From Sphingomonas_D zeicaulis (GTDB lineage: Bacteria; Pseudomonadota; Alphaproteobacteria; Sphingomonadales; Sphingomonadaceae): DNA of 64,000 nucleotides. The notes under the pieces were generated by a model. That model saw only the letters and a list, made by a program, of their open reading frames with translations. It made no database searches and was not told the DNA's origin. The position numbers and the translations under genes were made by a program. Where the stretch lies: positions 682,001 through 746,000 of the forward strand of contig NZ_JBNPXQ010000001.1 of NCBI RefSeq assembly GCF_050433225.1, given 5' to 3'. Below, piece by piece: positions 16,813-24,668 of the stretch (position 1 is the first letter of the stretch; the number at the start of each line of letters is the position of its first letter).

Positions 16813-19164
16813 TCACAACGCCGTCCTCAACGTCACGCCCCACGTCCTTGGATCCCCCAATATCGCCGTCGACTGCCCGGTGTTGAACGCGGACGGATTG
16901 ATGATGCTTTCATAGGTCGTGTCGAACAGGTTGCGCGCGAACAGTGCGACGCCCCATTGCCCGTCCGCTGCGCGCAGGGCGATGCTGGCGTTGGTCAGAT
17001 GGTAGCCGCCCGCCAGCGAGTCCGCCGCGAGATTGTAGGTGGTGTAGAAGCTGGAGCGATAGGCATGGTCCGCCGACAGCACCAGCTCAAGCCCGTCGCC
17101 CCACGCCGCGCGATATTCGCCGCCCACGCTCGCCGCCCATTTGGAAACCCCGGGCAACCGCTCGCCGCTGAGGTCGCACACCGCGGCGAGGCCGAGATAT
17201 TCGACCGGGCAGGGGGCGTTGGTGAAGCTGCGATAGGTGGCATCGGTATAGGCGCCGGATGCGAACAGGCTGAGCCCCGCCACCGGCCGCACCCGCATGT
17301 CCGCCTCGAACCCGCGTGAGCGGACGGTGCCGACATTGGCGATATAGGCGGTCTGCGCGATCCGCGTGTCGATCTGCTGGCTCTGATAGTTGCGCACCGT
17401 CTGGGTGAAGGCGGCGAGGTTCAGGGTCACGCGATCGTCGAGGAACTGCGTCTTGAGCCCCGCCTCCCAGTTCTGCACCTTTTCCGGATCGATCACCTTG
17501 GGCGCGGCGGTGGCGTTGAGGTTAAGCCCGCCCGATTTGAAGCCGCGCGCATAGGTGACATAGGCGAGCACGCCTTCCACCGGCTTCCACGATGCGGTGG
17601 CGCGACCGGAAAGATTGTCCTCCTTGGTCTCGGCGAGGAAGGTCGCAATATTGGCGGCGAAGCTGTTGCGGATCGCCTGCGCGCCCAGCAACACTTCCGC
17701 CGGCGTCAGCGCCGGCCCGCGCTGGATCTGGCCGAACGACCCATCCTTCTTCTCATGCGTATAGCGCAGCCCGCCGGTGAGGCTCAGCGTGTCGGCGATG
17801 TTCCATGTCGCCTCGCCGAACGCGGCGTAGCTGCGCGTGCGCGCGGTGGCGGCGCCATCCGCAAACAGCCCGTTGAGTGCCGCCTGGCCGGCGACCGAGG
17901 GCGCGGTTCCGCCGGGTGTGGCCGGGCCCAGGATCCACAGCGCCGCGTCTCGCCCATAAATGGTGAAGAAGCGATCATCGATCCGCTGCCAGAAATAATA
18001 GAGCCCGGCGACATAATCGATCGTCCGCTTGCCGTTGCTGGCGACGCGCAGTTCCTGGCTGAACTGCTCCTGATCCTCGCGCACCCCGGCATTCTCGAAG
18101 ATGTCGAGCCCGATCACGTCGCCATCGGTCGCCGGCTTGTAGCTGAGCTTGCGCCAGCCGGTGACGGAGGTGATCGTCGCCGCGCCCAGATCATAATCGG
18201 CGATCGCGGTGCCGCCATAGGTCTCCATGTCGACGGTGAAGGGCCGGTTGGTCTCCAGCCGCCGCGCGTCGGGATCGATCGGCAGCGGCACATAGCCGGC
18301 GCGCGCGGTGCGGATCAGGAAATTGTTGGGGAGGGGGCTGCCGTCGATCCGCGTCGTGCGGATCGTGGTGGTGACGCCGGTGCAGCAATCCTGATTGAGC
18401 GACGAATAATCCCCAATCAGCCGCAGGCTGAACGCGTCATGATTGTCGAACAATATCTGCCCGCGCGCGCCGAAGCTGGAGAGATCATGCACCCGCCGCC
18501 CGCCCTGCCGGGGGATGGTCTGGAAGCCCCTGTCGCGCAGCGCACTCGTCACCGTCAGCCGCACCGCGATGCTGTCGGTGATCGGCGCGGTGCCGGTGGC
18601 GCGCGCCTGCAGCGATCGGTAATTGCCCAGGCTGATCTCGCCGCGGAAACCGGGGGTGAAGGATGGCGCCTCGGTGGTCAGGCTGATCGCGCCCGCGGTG
18701 GTGTTCTTGCCGAACAAGGTGCCCTGCGGCCCGCGCAGAACCTCCACGCGCTGGAGATCGTAGAGGTCGAACGCGGTCTGCGCCGGCCGGCTGTAATAGA
18801 CCTGGTCGACATAAACACCCGCGCCATATTCCAGCCCCAGACTGGCAAAGGCCGGCGTCGCGCCGAGCCCGCGGATGTTGATGTTGGTGTTGCGCGGGTT
18901 GGTGGCGGTCAGTTGCAGGCTGGGCGCAAGCTGCTGCACCTGCGCGAGGCCGATCGTGCCCGGCACCGTCACCTGCGCACCCGTCAGCGCGGTCAGCGCG
19001 ATCGGCACATCCTGCGCACTCTCCTCGCGTCGCCGCGCGGTGACGACGATGTCGTCGTCGGTGACGCGATAGGAGGTCGAGATGATGTCGCCGCCCTCCT
19101 GCGCCGCGACGGCACCGGGGCATGCCAGCACCGCCACGCCCGCGATCAGCCACCCTCTGCGCAT
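16813..19164 (-). CDS. TonB-dependent outer-membrane receptor
   Basis: The 783-residue protein has a signal peptide (about 1-21), a plug domain beginning near DDIVVTARRREESAQDVP (about 36-55), and a long beta-barrel ending in an aromatic/hydrophobic strand (TWGVTLRTAL). The many sphingomonad receptors with this ARRREE plug motif take up catabolic substrates rather than siderophores. A binding site GGGGAGGA precedes the ATG. It is the first gene of the receptor-sulfatase-MFS operon, so a sulfated compound is the likely ligand. Confidence 0.92.
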   Translation of the reverse strand: MRRGWLIAGVAVLACPGAVAAQEGGDIISTSYRVTDDDIVVTARRREESAQDVPIALTALTGAQVTVPGTIGLAQVQQLAPSLQLTATNPRNTNINIRGLGATPAFASLGLEYGAGVYVDQVYYSRPAQTAFDLYDLQRVEVLRGPQGTLFGKNTTAGAISLTTEAPSFTPGFRGEISLGNYRSLQARATGTAPITDSIAVRLTVTSALRDRGFQTIPRQGGRRVHDLSSFGARGQILFDNHDAFSLRLIGDYSSLNQDCCTGVTTTIRTTRIDGSPLPNNFLIRTARAGYVPLPIDPDARRLETNRPFTVDMETYGGTAIADYDLGAATITSVTGWRKLSYKPATDGDVIGLDIFENAGVREDQEQFSQELRVASNGKRTIDYVAGLYYFWQRIDDRFFTIYGRDAALWILGPATPGGTAPSVAGQAALNGLFADGAATARTRSYAAFGEATWNIADTLSLTGGLRYTHEKKDGSFGQIQRGPALTPAEVLLGAQAIRNSFAANIATFLAETKEDNLSGRATASWKPVEGVLAYVTYARGFKSGGLNLNATAAPKVIDPEKVQNWEAGLKTQFLDDRVTLNLAAFTQTVRNYQSQQIDTRIAQTAYIANVGTVRSRGFEADMRVRPVAGLSLFASGAYTDATYRSFTNAPCPVEYLGLAAVCDLSGERLPGVSKWAASVGGEYRAAWGDGLELVLSADHAYRSSFYTTYNLAADSLAGGYHLTNASIALRAADGQWGVALFARNLFDTTYESIINPSAFNTGQSTAILGDPRTWGVTLRTAL

Positions 19165-19185
19165 CCCGTCCTCCCCTTGGGCTTT

Positions 19186-19209
19186 GCATTCATTTTGATG
19201 CTTGAATGC
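19186..19209. promoter_or_regulatory. Inverted repeat upstream of the TonB receptor
   Basis: GCATTCA and its exact reverse complement TGAATGC are separated by 10 bases, 22 bases upstream of the receptor start in the 214-base divergent region 19165-19378. The spacing of about two helical turns between half-site centres fits a dimeric repressor site. The rest of that region is AT-rich near 19200-19270 and should hold the promoters. Confidence 0.4.
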
Positions 19210-19351
19210 CGATTATATCTCCGCATAGTGTAGGTGCGATAACAAGAATATGTAAATGTGCGTAAAGTTAGGAGAGGGTGACGAATGTTCGCAACGGTGA
19301 CGCGGTGGCGGTGAACGGCCGAAGCGTATGCGCGCTTACGGCCGAGCTTAG

Positions 19352-19373
19352 CCCCTCCCCTTCAGGGGAGGGG
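19352..19373. promoter_or_regulatory. Perfect GC hairpin covering the OYE gene ribosome binding site
   Basis: CCCCTCCCC, TTCA, GGGGAGGGG forms a perfect 9-base-pair stem. The right arm GGGGAGGGG is also the only purine-rich Shine-Dalgarno candidate, 5 bases before the ATG at 19379. In RNA the binding site would be hidden in the stem. It is related in composition to the terminator-like hairpins at 5133 and 58578, so it may be an old repeat copy. Confidence 0.5.
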
Positions 19374-19378
19374 GCGAT

Positions 19379-20518
19379 ATGAGCGAGGCCTCGAACCCCC
19401 GCCACGCCCTCTTCACCCCGTTCCATTCCCGCACCCTCAACCTCCCCAACCGCATCGTCATGTCGCCGATGGGCCGCGCCCACGCCGCCGCCGGCCGGCC
19501 GCACCCGGATTACGCCAGCTACTTCCGCCGCCGCGCCGAGGGTGGCGTTGCGCTCGCCATCACCGGCGCCGCCGCGATCGCGCATGACCTTGCCGATTAT
19601 GACGGCACCGGCCCGCACTTCTTCGGCGAGGATGCGCTCGACGGGTGGAGCCACGTGCTGGCGGAGGTCCACGCTGCCGGCGGCAAGTTGATGCCGCAAC
19701 TCTGGCACACCGGCATGGCGCGCAAGACGGACGCGTTGGGCGGCGCCCCCGCGATCGGCCCGTCCGGCTATGCCATCGCCGATCTGGAGGCAGGCCGCGG
19801 CCCCAGCGGATCGGCGATGGACGGGATGGACATGGCGGCGGTGGCGGAAGCCTTCGCTTTGTCCGCGGCGGCGGCGCAGGCGCGCGGGTTCGACGGGATC
19901 GAGATCCATGCCGGCCACGGCTTCCTGCTCGACCAGTTCCTGTGGCCCGCGACTAACCGCCGCGGCGACGTCTATGGCGGCCCGCCGGAGAACCGCGCGC
20001 GCTTCCCGGCGGAGGTGATCGCTGCCTGCCGCGCCGCGGTCGGCCCCGACTTCCCGATCCTGCTGCGCCTGTCGCAGTTCAAGATCGACGCCTATGCGGC
20101 GCGCATCGCCGAGACGCCGGAAGAACTTGGCCGGCTGCTCGCGCCTTTGGTCGCGGCCGGGGCGGACATCCTCCATTGCTCGCAGCGCGAGGCGTGGGAA
20201 CCGGCCTTCGCCGGCGACCCGCGCAACCTCGCCGCCTGGGCGAAGGCGCTCACCGGCCTGCCGACGATCGCGGTCGGCTCGATCGGCCTCGGTGGCCTGT
20301 TCACAGAGGAAGAAGCCGCGACCCCCGGCGCGAGCCTGCCCGGCGTATCGCTGGCGCGGCTGGACGCGGTGGCGGAAGCGCTGGCGGCGGGCGAATTCGA
20401 CTTGCTCGCGGTCGGCCGCTCGCTGCTCGCCGATCCCGAATGGCCGGCAAAGGTGCGCGAAGGCCGCGAGGCGGAGCTGCGCCCGCTCGATCTGGCGGCG
20501 CTGACGACATTGGTTTGA
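19379..20518 (+). CDS. NADH:flavin oxidoreductase, Old Yellow Enzyme family
   Basis: The 379-residue TIM-barrel flavoprotein has the OYE elements LPNRIVMSPMGRAHA (FMN binding, about 20-35), PQLWHTGMA (about 104-112), EIHAGHGFLLDQFLWPATNRRGDVYGG (about 178-206) and late phosphate-binding residues near AVGRSLLADP. OYE enzymes reduce activated C=C bonds using FMN and NAD(P)H; relatives act on enones, 2,4-dienoyl-CoA and bile-acid dienones. It lacks the C-terminal iron-sulfur/FAD extension of dienoyl-CoA reductases. An SDR gene follows 31 bases downstream, forming a probable reductase/dehydrogenase pair. Confidence 0.92.
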   Translation: MSEASNPRHALFTPFHSRTLNLPNRIVMSPMGRAHAAAGRPHPDYASYFRRRAEGGVALAITGAAAIAHDLADYDGTGPHFFGEDALDGWSHVLAEVHAAGGKLMPQLWHTGMARKTDALGGAPAIGPSGYAIADLEAGRGPSGSAMDGMDMAAVAEAFALSAAAAQARGFDGIEIHAGHGFLLDQFLWPATNRRGDVYGGPPENRARFPAEVIAACRAAVGPDFPILLRLSQFKIDAYAARIAETPEELGRLLAPLVAAGADILHCSQREAWEPAFAGDPRNLAAWAKALTGLPTIAVGSIGLGGLFTEEEAATPGASLPGVSLARLDAVAEALAAGEFDLLAVGRSLLADPEWPAKVREGREAELRPLDLAALTTLV

Positions 20519-20549
20519 ACCAACGACGACGAACAGGCGGGGAGGGATT

Positions 20550-21320
20550 ATGCGGCGGTTTCAGGATCGGGCGGTGCTGGTGACGGGCGGCGCCTCCGGC
20601 ATCGGCCGAGCGACGGCGGCGCGGCTGGTGGAGGAGGGCGCACAGGTGTTGTGCGCCGACATCAACCTCGCCGGTGCGGAGGAGACCGCCGCCAGCCTCG
20701 TCGCCACGGGCGTGGAGAGCGGCGGCACCTGCGCCGCGATCGCGCTCGACGTGACCGACCCCGCCGCCTGCGACGCAGTGGTAGCGAGCGCGGTCCAACG
20801 CTTCGGGCGGCTGGACGGGCTGGCCAATGTCGCCGGCATCGGCTGCTTCGGCCATGTCGCGGCGACCAGCGACGCCGAATGGGCAAGGGTGATCGCGGTC
20901 AACCTCTCCGGCGTCTTCCAGATGACCCGCGCCGCGCTGCCGCCGCTGGCGGAAACGAAGGGCGCGATCGTCAACATCGCCAGCGCCGCCGGCCTCGTCG
21001 CGACACCCTATGCCGCGGCCTATTCTGCCTCCAAGAGCGGCGTCCTCGGCCTCACCCGCACCGTCGCTGCCGAATATGCGACGCGCGGGCTGCGCGTGAA
21101 CGCGATCTGCCCCGGCGCGGTCGACACCCCCCTCATCGCCGGCGGCTTCGACGCGATCGACGGCGTCGACATGGGCCTGTTCACCCGCATGACGCCACTG
21201 CTGGGCCCGATGGCGCAACCGGCGGACATCGCAGCGGCGGTGGCGTTTTTGTTGTCGAATGATGCGCGGTTCGTGACGGGGGCGGTGCTGGCGGTGGATG
21301 GCGGGCAGACGGCGATTTGA
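20550..21320 (+). CDS. Short-chain dehydrogenase/reductase
   Basis: The 256-residue classical SDR has the cofactor motif TGGASGIG (about 12-19), an Asp after the second strand (CADIN, favouring NAD), NVAGIG, a catalytic Ser in NIASAAG and YSASK with Tyr and Lys (about 154-158). The C-terminal segment LAVDGGQTA is typical. It should oxidise or reduce a secondary alcohol/ketone, plausibly a hydroxysteroid or alicyclic substrate given the neighbours. GGAGGGATT before the ATG is a good binding site. It is co-transcribed with the OYE gene. Confidence 0.92.
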   Translation: MRRFQDRAVLVTGGASGIGRATAARLVEEGAQVLCADINLAGAEETAASLVATGVESGGTCAAIALDVTDPAACDAVVASAVQRFGRLDGLANVAGIGCFGHVAATSDAEWARVIAVNLSGVFQMTRAALPPLAETKGAIVNIASAAGLVATPYAAAYSASKSGVLGLTRTVAAEYATRGLRVNAICPGAVDTPLIAGGFDAIDGVDMGLFTRMTPLLGPMAQPADIAAAVAFLLSNDARFVTGAVLAVDGGQTAI

Positions 21321-21374
21321 AGCTCATTGTGCATTGATTTTGAAAGACGCTTAAACTGTTACGTCTGTGACATC

Positions 21375-21944
21375 TTAATTTAGCGTCTCCAGATTTGTAT
21401 CATGCGTATCGACGGTTGTAGTGCGGGCGGTGCGCCAACCTTTGCAGTATTCGTTCACCGATTTCTCGCACCGCCAAATCGCATCGCAAGGCAACACCCG
21501 CTCATCCATCGGCGACAGCAAATCCAGCCCCGCCCCGGCCTCCCGCGCCGCCGCCACCAACGCCTCCACATCACCCCCCTCATTGCGCAGCAGCACCATC
21601 ACGCTCCCCGCATCGCACCCCGTCGCTACGGGATCCGCGAGCGCCGCGACGATGCGCGGCTGGTCGAGGAAGTTGCGTTCGTCGGCACGCATCGTATCGC
21701 CGACCTCGCCTGCCATCAGCTCGCCGATCTGGTTGAGCGAGGGCACCCAGAATTCGGAGATGCAGTCGAAGCCCGGTTCCACATCCATGTCCGCCAGATG
21801 GTTGCGGCGATAGCGGATGAAAGGGAACAATGGCACCGCCAGCGGCGCGTGGCGCGTCTCGTAATATTCGCGGAACTGGGCGCGGCTGATGTCCGGGCGG
21901 CGGGGCATGAAGCCGATCGTCTTGATCACGCCGCCCGCGCTCAT
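21375..21944 (-). CDS. EthD domain protein
   Basis: The 189-residue product opens with an EthD-type dimeric alpha/beta barrel motif: IKTIGFMPRRPDISRAQFREYYETRHAPLAVPLFPFIRYRRNH. EthD proteins accompany degradation genes for ethers and aromatic compounds and are thought to bind or help process small organic substrates. The start at 21944 overlaps the stop of the upstream SnoaL-like gene by 4 bases, so the two are translated together. Confidence 0.85.
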   Translation of the reverse strand: MSAGGVIKTIGFMPRRPDISRAQFREYYETRHAPLAVPLFPFIRYRRNHLADMDVEPGFDCISEFWVPSLNQIGELMAGEVGDTMRADERNFLDQPRIVAALADPVATGCDAGSVMVLLRNEGGDVEALVAAAREAGAGLDLLSPMDERVLPCDAIWRCEKSVNEYCKGWRTARTTTVDTHDTNLETLN

Positions 21945-22381
21945 GGCAGCAGCCCCGCGGGCGCGTTGTAGGACCAGCATTTCTGCTCGCGGCGGTGCGC
22001 GATGCGCCAGCCCTCCGGCGTGCGGACGAGGTCGTCGCAATACCACAGGCCGATGAAGAACACGCGCTCCTCACCCTCATGCTGCATCACCATCGGGTTG
22101 AACAGGATCGTGCGCGCCTTGGCACGGTCTCCGTCCAGATCCAGCTTCGTCGTGGTGGAAAGGTGCTGGAAGGCGGAAAAATTTGGCATCGCCTCGGCCA
22201 GGTAGCGCTTGGTCTCCGCGCGGCTGCCCTTGGCGCCGCCCAGTTCGGTATAGTCGACCACCGCATCCTCGGTGAACACGCGGTCCAGCGCGTCCCAATC
22301 CTGGTCGTCGATCGCATGGGCATAGCGCGCGATCAGATCCTGGATCTCGACGCGATCCGACAATTCCTGCAGCGACAGCAT
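21941..22381 (-). CDS. SnoaL/NTF2-like protein (possible dehydratase or isomerase)
   Basis: The 146-residue cone-fold protein has the SnoaL_4 pattern: an N-terminal helix VEIQDLIARYAHAIDDQDWDALDRVFTEDAVVDY, then RAETKRYLAE and a C-terminal WRIAHRREQKCWSYN. Members include bile-acid 7-alpha-dehydratase (BaiE/Hsh2), scytalone dehydratase and dioxygenase small subunits. His/Asp/Tyr candidates for acid-base chemistry are present (Tyr20, Asp25-26, His138), but I cannot fix the reaction. It forms a two-gene unit with the EthD gene, divergent from the dehalogenase. Confidence 0.8.
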   Translation of the reverse strand: MLSLQELSDRVEIQDLIARYAHAIDDQDWDALDRVFTEDAVVDYTELGGAKGSRAETKRYLAEAMPNFSAFQHLSTTTKLDLDGDRAKARTILFNPMVMQHEGEERVFFIGLWYCDDLVRTPEGWRIAHRREQKCWSYNAPAGLLP

Positions 22382-22464
22382 GATCCTCTCCCTCCAGCGG
22401 CCTCGTGACCGTCCGGCGCGGAACGTGCGCGAACCGCTATGCTGTTGCAAGATGCTATTCGCGA

Positions 22465-22473
22465 TGCGTATCA
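22465..22473 (+). promoter_or_regulatory. TGCGTATCA element in the SnoaL/dehalogenase divergent promoter
   Basis: The 9-base element lies 39 bases before the dehalogenase ATG and is followed by an inverted GTATC/GATAC pair. The same 9-mer occurs in opposite orientation at 46775-46783, in the promoter region of the steroid operon. It may be a shared regulator half-site; evidence is limited to these two copies. Confidence 0.3.
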
Positions 22474-22511
22474 AGTGGCGATACAGGATTCGCAATATGT
22501 TGGAGAGGGGT

Positions 22512-23450
22512 ATGGCGAACGAGGTGCTGCGCACGCCCGACGCGCGCTTCGCGGGGCTGCCCGATTTTCCCTTCGCGCCGCATTATCTCGATGTCGATGG
22601 CGGCGCGCTCGGCCGCTTGCGGATGCATTATCTGGACGAGGGCGGGGCGGGGGCCGCGGGCACCGTGCTGATGCTCCACGGCGAGCCGAGCTGGAGCTTC
22701 CTCTATCGCAAGCTGATCGGCCCCGTCGCCGCCGCGGGCTGGCGCGCGGTGGCGCCCGACCATGTCGGCTTCGGCCGGTCGGACAAGCCGGCGGACCGCG
22801 CCGCCTACAGCCAGGATCGCTTCGTGCGCTGGATCCGCGATTTCGTCGAGCAACTCGATCTGCGCCGCATCGTGCTGGTCTGCCAGGATTGGGGCGGGCC
22901 GATCGGGCTGAGGCTGCTGAGCGAGATGCCCGATCGCTTCGTCGGCGTGTTCGCCACCAACACATTGCTCCCCAACGCCGAACCGCCCCCGCGCGGCGTC
23001 GCCGACTGGCCGGGGACGATCGTGGCACCATGGATCGAACTCTGCCGGACGAGCGACGATCTGGCGGTGAGCGAAATCATCGCCGCGACCTGCGTCACCC
23101 GCCCGTCACCCGACGTGCTGGCGGCCTATGACGCGCCCTTTCCCGATGCCCGGCACAAGGCGGCGGCGCTGGCGATCACCTGCCTGATCCCGGCGAACGA
23201 AGGCGCCCCCGGCATTGCCGAGAACCGCGCCGCGTGGGACGTGCTCGAGCGCTTCGACCGCCCGTTCGCGACCGCGTTCAGCGATGCCGATCCGGCGACC
23301 GCGGCGTGGGAGCAAGTGTTCCGCCGCCGCGTGCCGGGCGCGGCGCAGGCACCGCATGTGCGGATCGAAGGGGCGGGGCATTTCGTGCAGGAGGAACAGG
23401 GCGAGGCGCTGGCGGCGGCGCTAGTGGCTTTTCTGCGCGATCTGGGGTGA
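22512..23450 (+). CDS. Haloalkane dehalogenase, DhlA-type (subfamily I)
   Basis: The 312-residue alpha/beta hydrolase has the specific active-site arrangement of subfamily I haloalkane dehalogenases. The nucleophile is Asp126 followed by Trp127 (VCQDWGGPIGLR), with Glu58 in HGEPSWSFLYRK at the oxyanion/halide-stabilising position. An acid occurs in FSDADPAT near 258-260 and the catalytic His near 290 in GAGHFVQEEQGE. These positions closely match Xanthobacter DhlA (Asp124, Glu56, Trp125, Asp260, His289). It should replace a halogen by hydroxyl using water. A related role on an epoxide or ester cannot be excluded. The start at 22512 follows GGAGAGGGGT. Confidence 0.88.
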   Translation: MANEVLRTPDARFAGLPDFPFAPHYLDVDGGALGRLRMHYLDEGGAGAAGTVLMLHGEPSWSFLYRKLIGPVAAAGWRAVAPDHVGFGRSDKPADRAAYSQDRFVRWIRDFVEQLDLRRIVLVCQDWGGPIGLRLLSEMPDRFVGVFATNTLLPNAEPPPRGVADWPGTIVAPWIELCRTSDDLAVSEIIAATCVTRPSPDVLAAYDAPFPDARHKAAALAITCLIPANEGAPGIAENRAAWDVLERFDRPFATAFSDADPATAAWEQVFRRRVPGAAQAPHVRIEGAGHFVQEEQGEALAAALVAFLRDLG

Positions 23451-23685
23451 GGCGCGTTAGCTGCGCTTGACCAGGTCCGACCAGGTGTCGCACCGAGGAA
23501 GACCGGAATTCGCGCCCGAAAAAATAGCGGGCGCCGCGGATCGATCGCGACCGCCTGGCCATGGTCGGGCAGACGCCGGTCGCGCTCGTCGAACGCGGCG
23601 AAGCCGACGTCGCGGCGCTCGATGGCCGTTACGAGCGTTCCGTGCGCCACGACCTCTAATGATCTCGCCCTGTTGATCGCGGCGT
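23451..23685. other. Unassigned 235-base gap
   Basis: Between the dehalogenase stop and the thioesterase stop there is coding-like, high-GC sequence but no intact gene that I recognise. Short frames exist on both strands with no family character. It may be a degraded remnant or simply spacer. Confidence 0.3.
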
Positions 23686-24489
23686 TCAGCGCGGCTGGAA
23701 CGCGCGCGGACGCCCGGCCGGGTCGACGCTGACCATCGTGAACAGCGCGGTCGCGGCGTGGCGGCGCTCACCGGTCAGCACATTTTCCGCCCACAGCTCC
23801 ACCGCGACGCGAACCGAGCTGCGCCCGGTCATCCGTACCTCGGATACCAGCTCGACCATCTCGCCCTCACGGATCGGGGAGGTGAAATCGATGCGGTCGG
23901 ATGCCGCCATCACCATCACTGCGCGGGCGTGGCGGCTGGTGGCGATGAAGGCGGCCTTGCCCATCATCTTGAGCGCGTCGCCACCATAGAGCGTGCCGAA
24001 ATGGTTGGTCTGGCCGGGGAAGATCATGTCGACCAATCGCAACACCCGTTCATCAGCGACGGCCGGCGCGGGATCGAGCGGCGGCAGCGGCAGGCGGGTG
24101 TCCGGGCCCTTGGCGGCGACCATGGTGAAGCGCCCGCGCGTGCACAGCCGCCGTTCCGCCGACACCGGCCCCTCCGCAACCAGTTCGACCTCGACGTCGA
24201 GCGAGCTGTTGCCGACGCGCACGACCCGCCCGGTGACCTCGGCCATGTCCCCGACGTGCGCGGGTGCTGCGAAATCGATCTTCTGCGACGACGCGGTGAC
24301 GAAGGGCACCCGCCCGTGCCGCGCGGCGGCGAGGAAGGCGACCTTGTCCATATGCGCAAGCGCCACGCCGCCGAACAAGGTGCCATGATGGTTGGCGTCT
24401 CCCGGGAACACCATGTCAATGAGCTGCACGGGGGCGGTGGGCTGCGCGACCTGGGAGGCTGTGGCCGAAGCGGTGGGGGCAGCAGTCAT
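23686..24489 (-). CDS. Acyl-CoA thioesterase with tandem hotdog domains
   Basis: The 267-residue protein contains two similar hotdog repeats, one beginning LIDMVFPGDANHHGTLFGGVALAHMDKVAFLAAARHG (about 22-60) and the other LVDMIFPGQTNHFGTLYGGDALKMMGKAAFIATSRHA (about 145-180). Each holds the N-H-x-GT-GG-D/H acyl-CoA thioesterase core of the YciA/BFIT type. It should hydrolyse acyl-CoA to acid and free CoA in the cytoplasm. Internal duplication is common in this group. The gene is downstream of metE on the same strand, separated by 179 bases with a strong hairpin, so it is probably expressed separately. Confidence 0.9.
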   Translation of the reverse strand: MTAAPTASATASQVAQPTAPVQLIDMVFPGDANHHGTLFGGVALAHMDKVAFLAAARHGRVPFVTASSQKIDFAAPAHVGDMAEVTGRVVRVGNSSLDVEVELVAEGPVSAERRLCTRGRFTMVAAKGPDTRLPLPPLDPAPAVADERVLRLVDMIFPGQTNHFGTLYGGDALKMMGKAAFIATSRHARAVMVMAASDRIDFTSPIREGEMVELVSEVRMTGRSSVRVAVELWAENVLTGERRHAATALFTMVSVDPAGRPRAFQPR

Positions 24490-24561
24490 GGCATCAGATC
24501 CTTCGGCGGGCGGAGGTGTGGAAAGCGGGTCTCCCGGCCCATAGCGCGGCGCGGCGATCGG

Positions 24562-24588
24562 GCCGCCCGCACATGAAATGCGGGCGGC
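24562..24588 (-). terminator. Hairpin after metE
   Basis: GCCGCCCGCA and TGCGGGCGGC pair perfectly around a 7-base loop, about 80 bases beyond the metE stop in its direction of transcription. No clear U-tract follows, so it may be a processing/stability hairpin as much as an intrinsic terminator. Confidence 0.4.
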
Positions 24589-24668
24589 AGCGCCGGTGTT
24601 GCCCCGGCTCTCCGTCGTTGTTCGAACGCCGCGGCCATCGATCGATGCGGCAGCGGCGTCAAGCCGCA

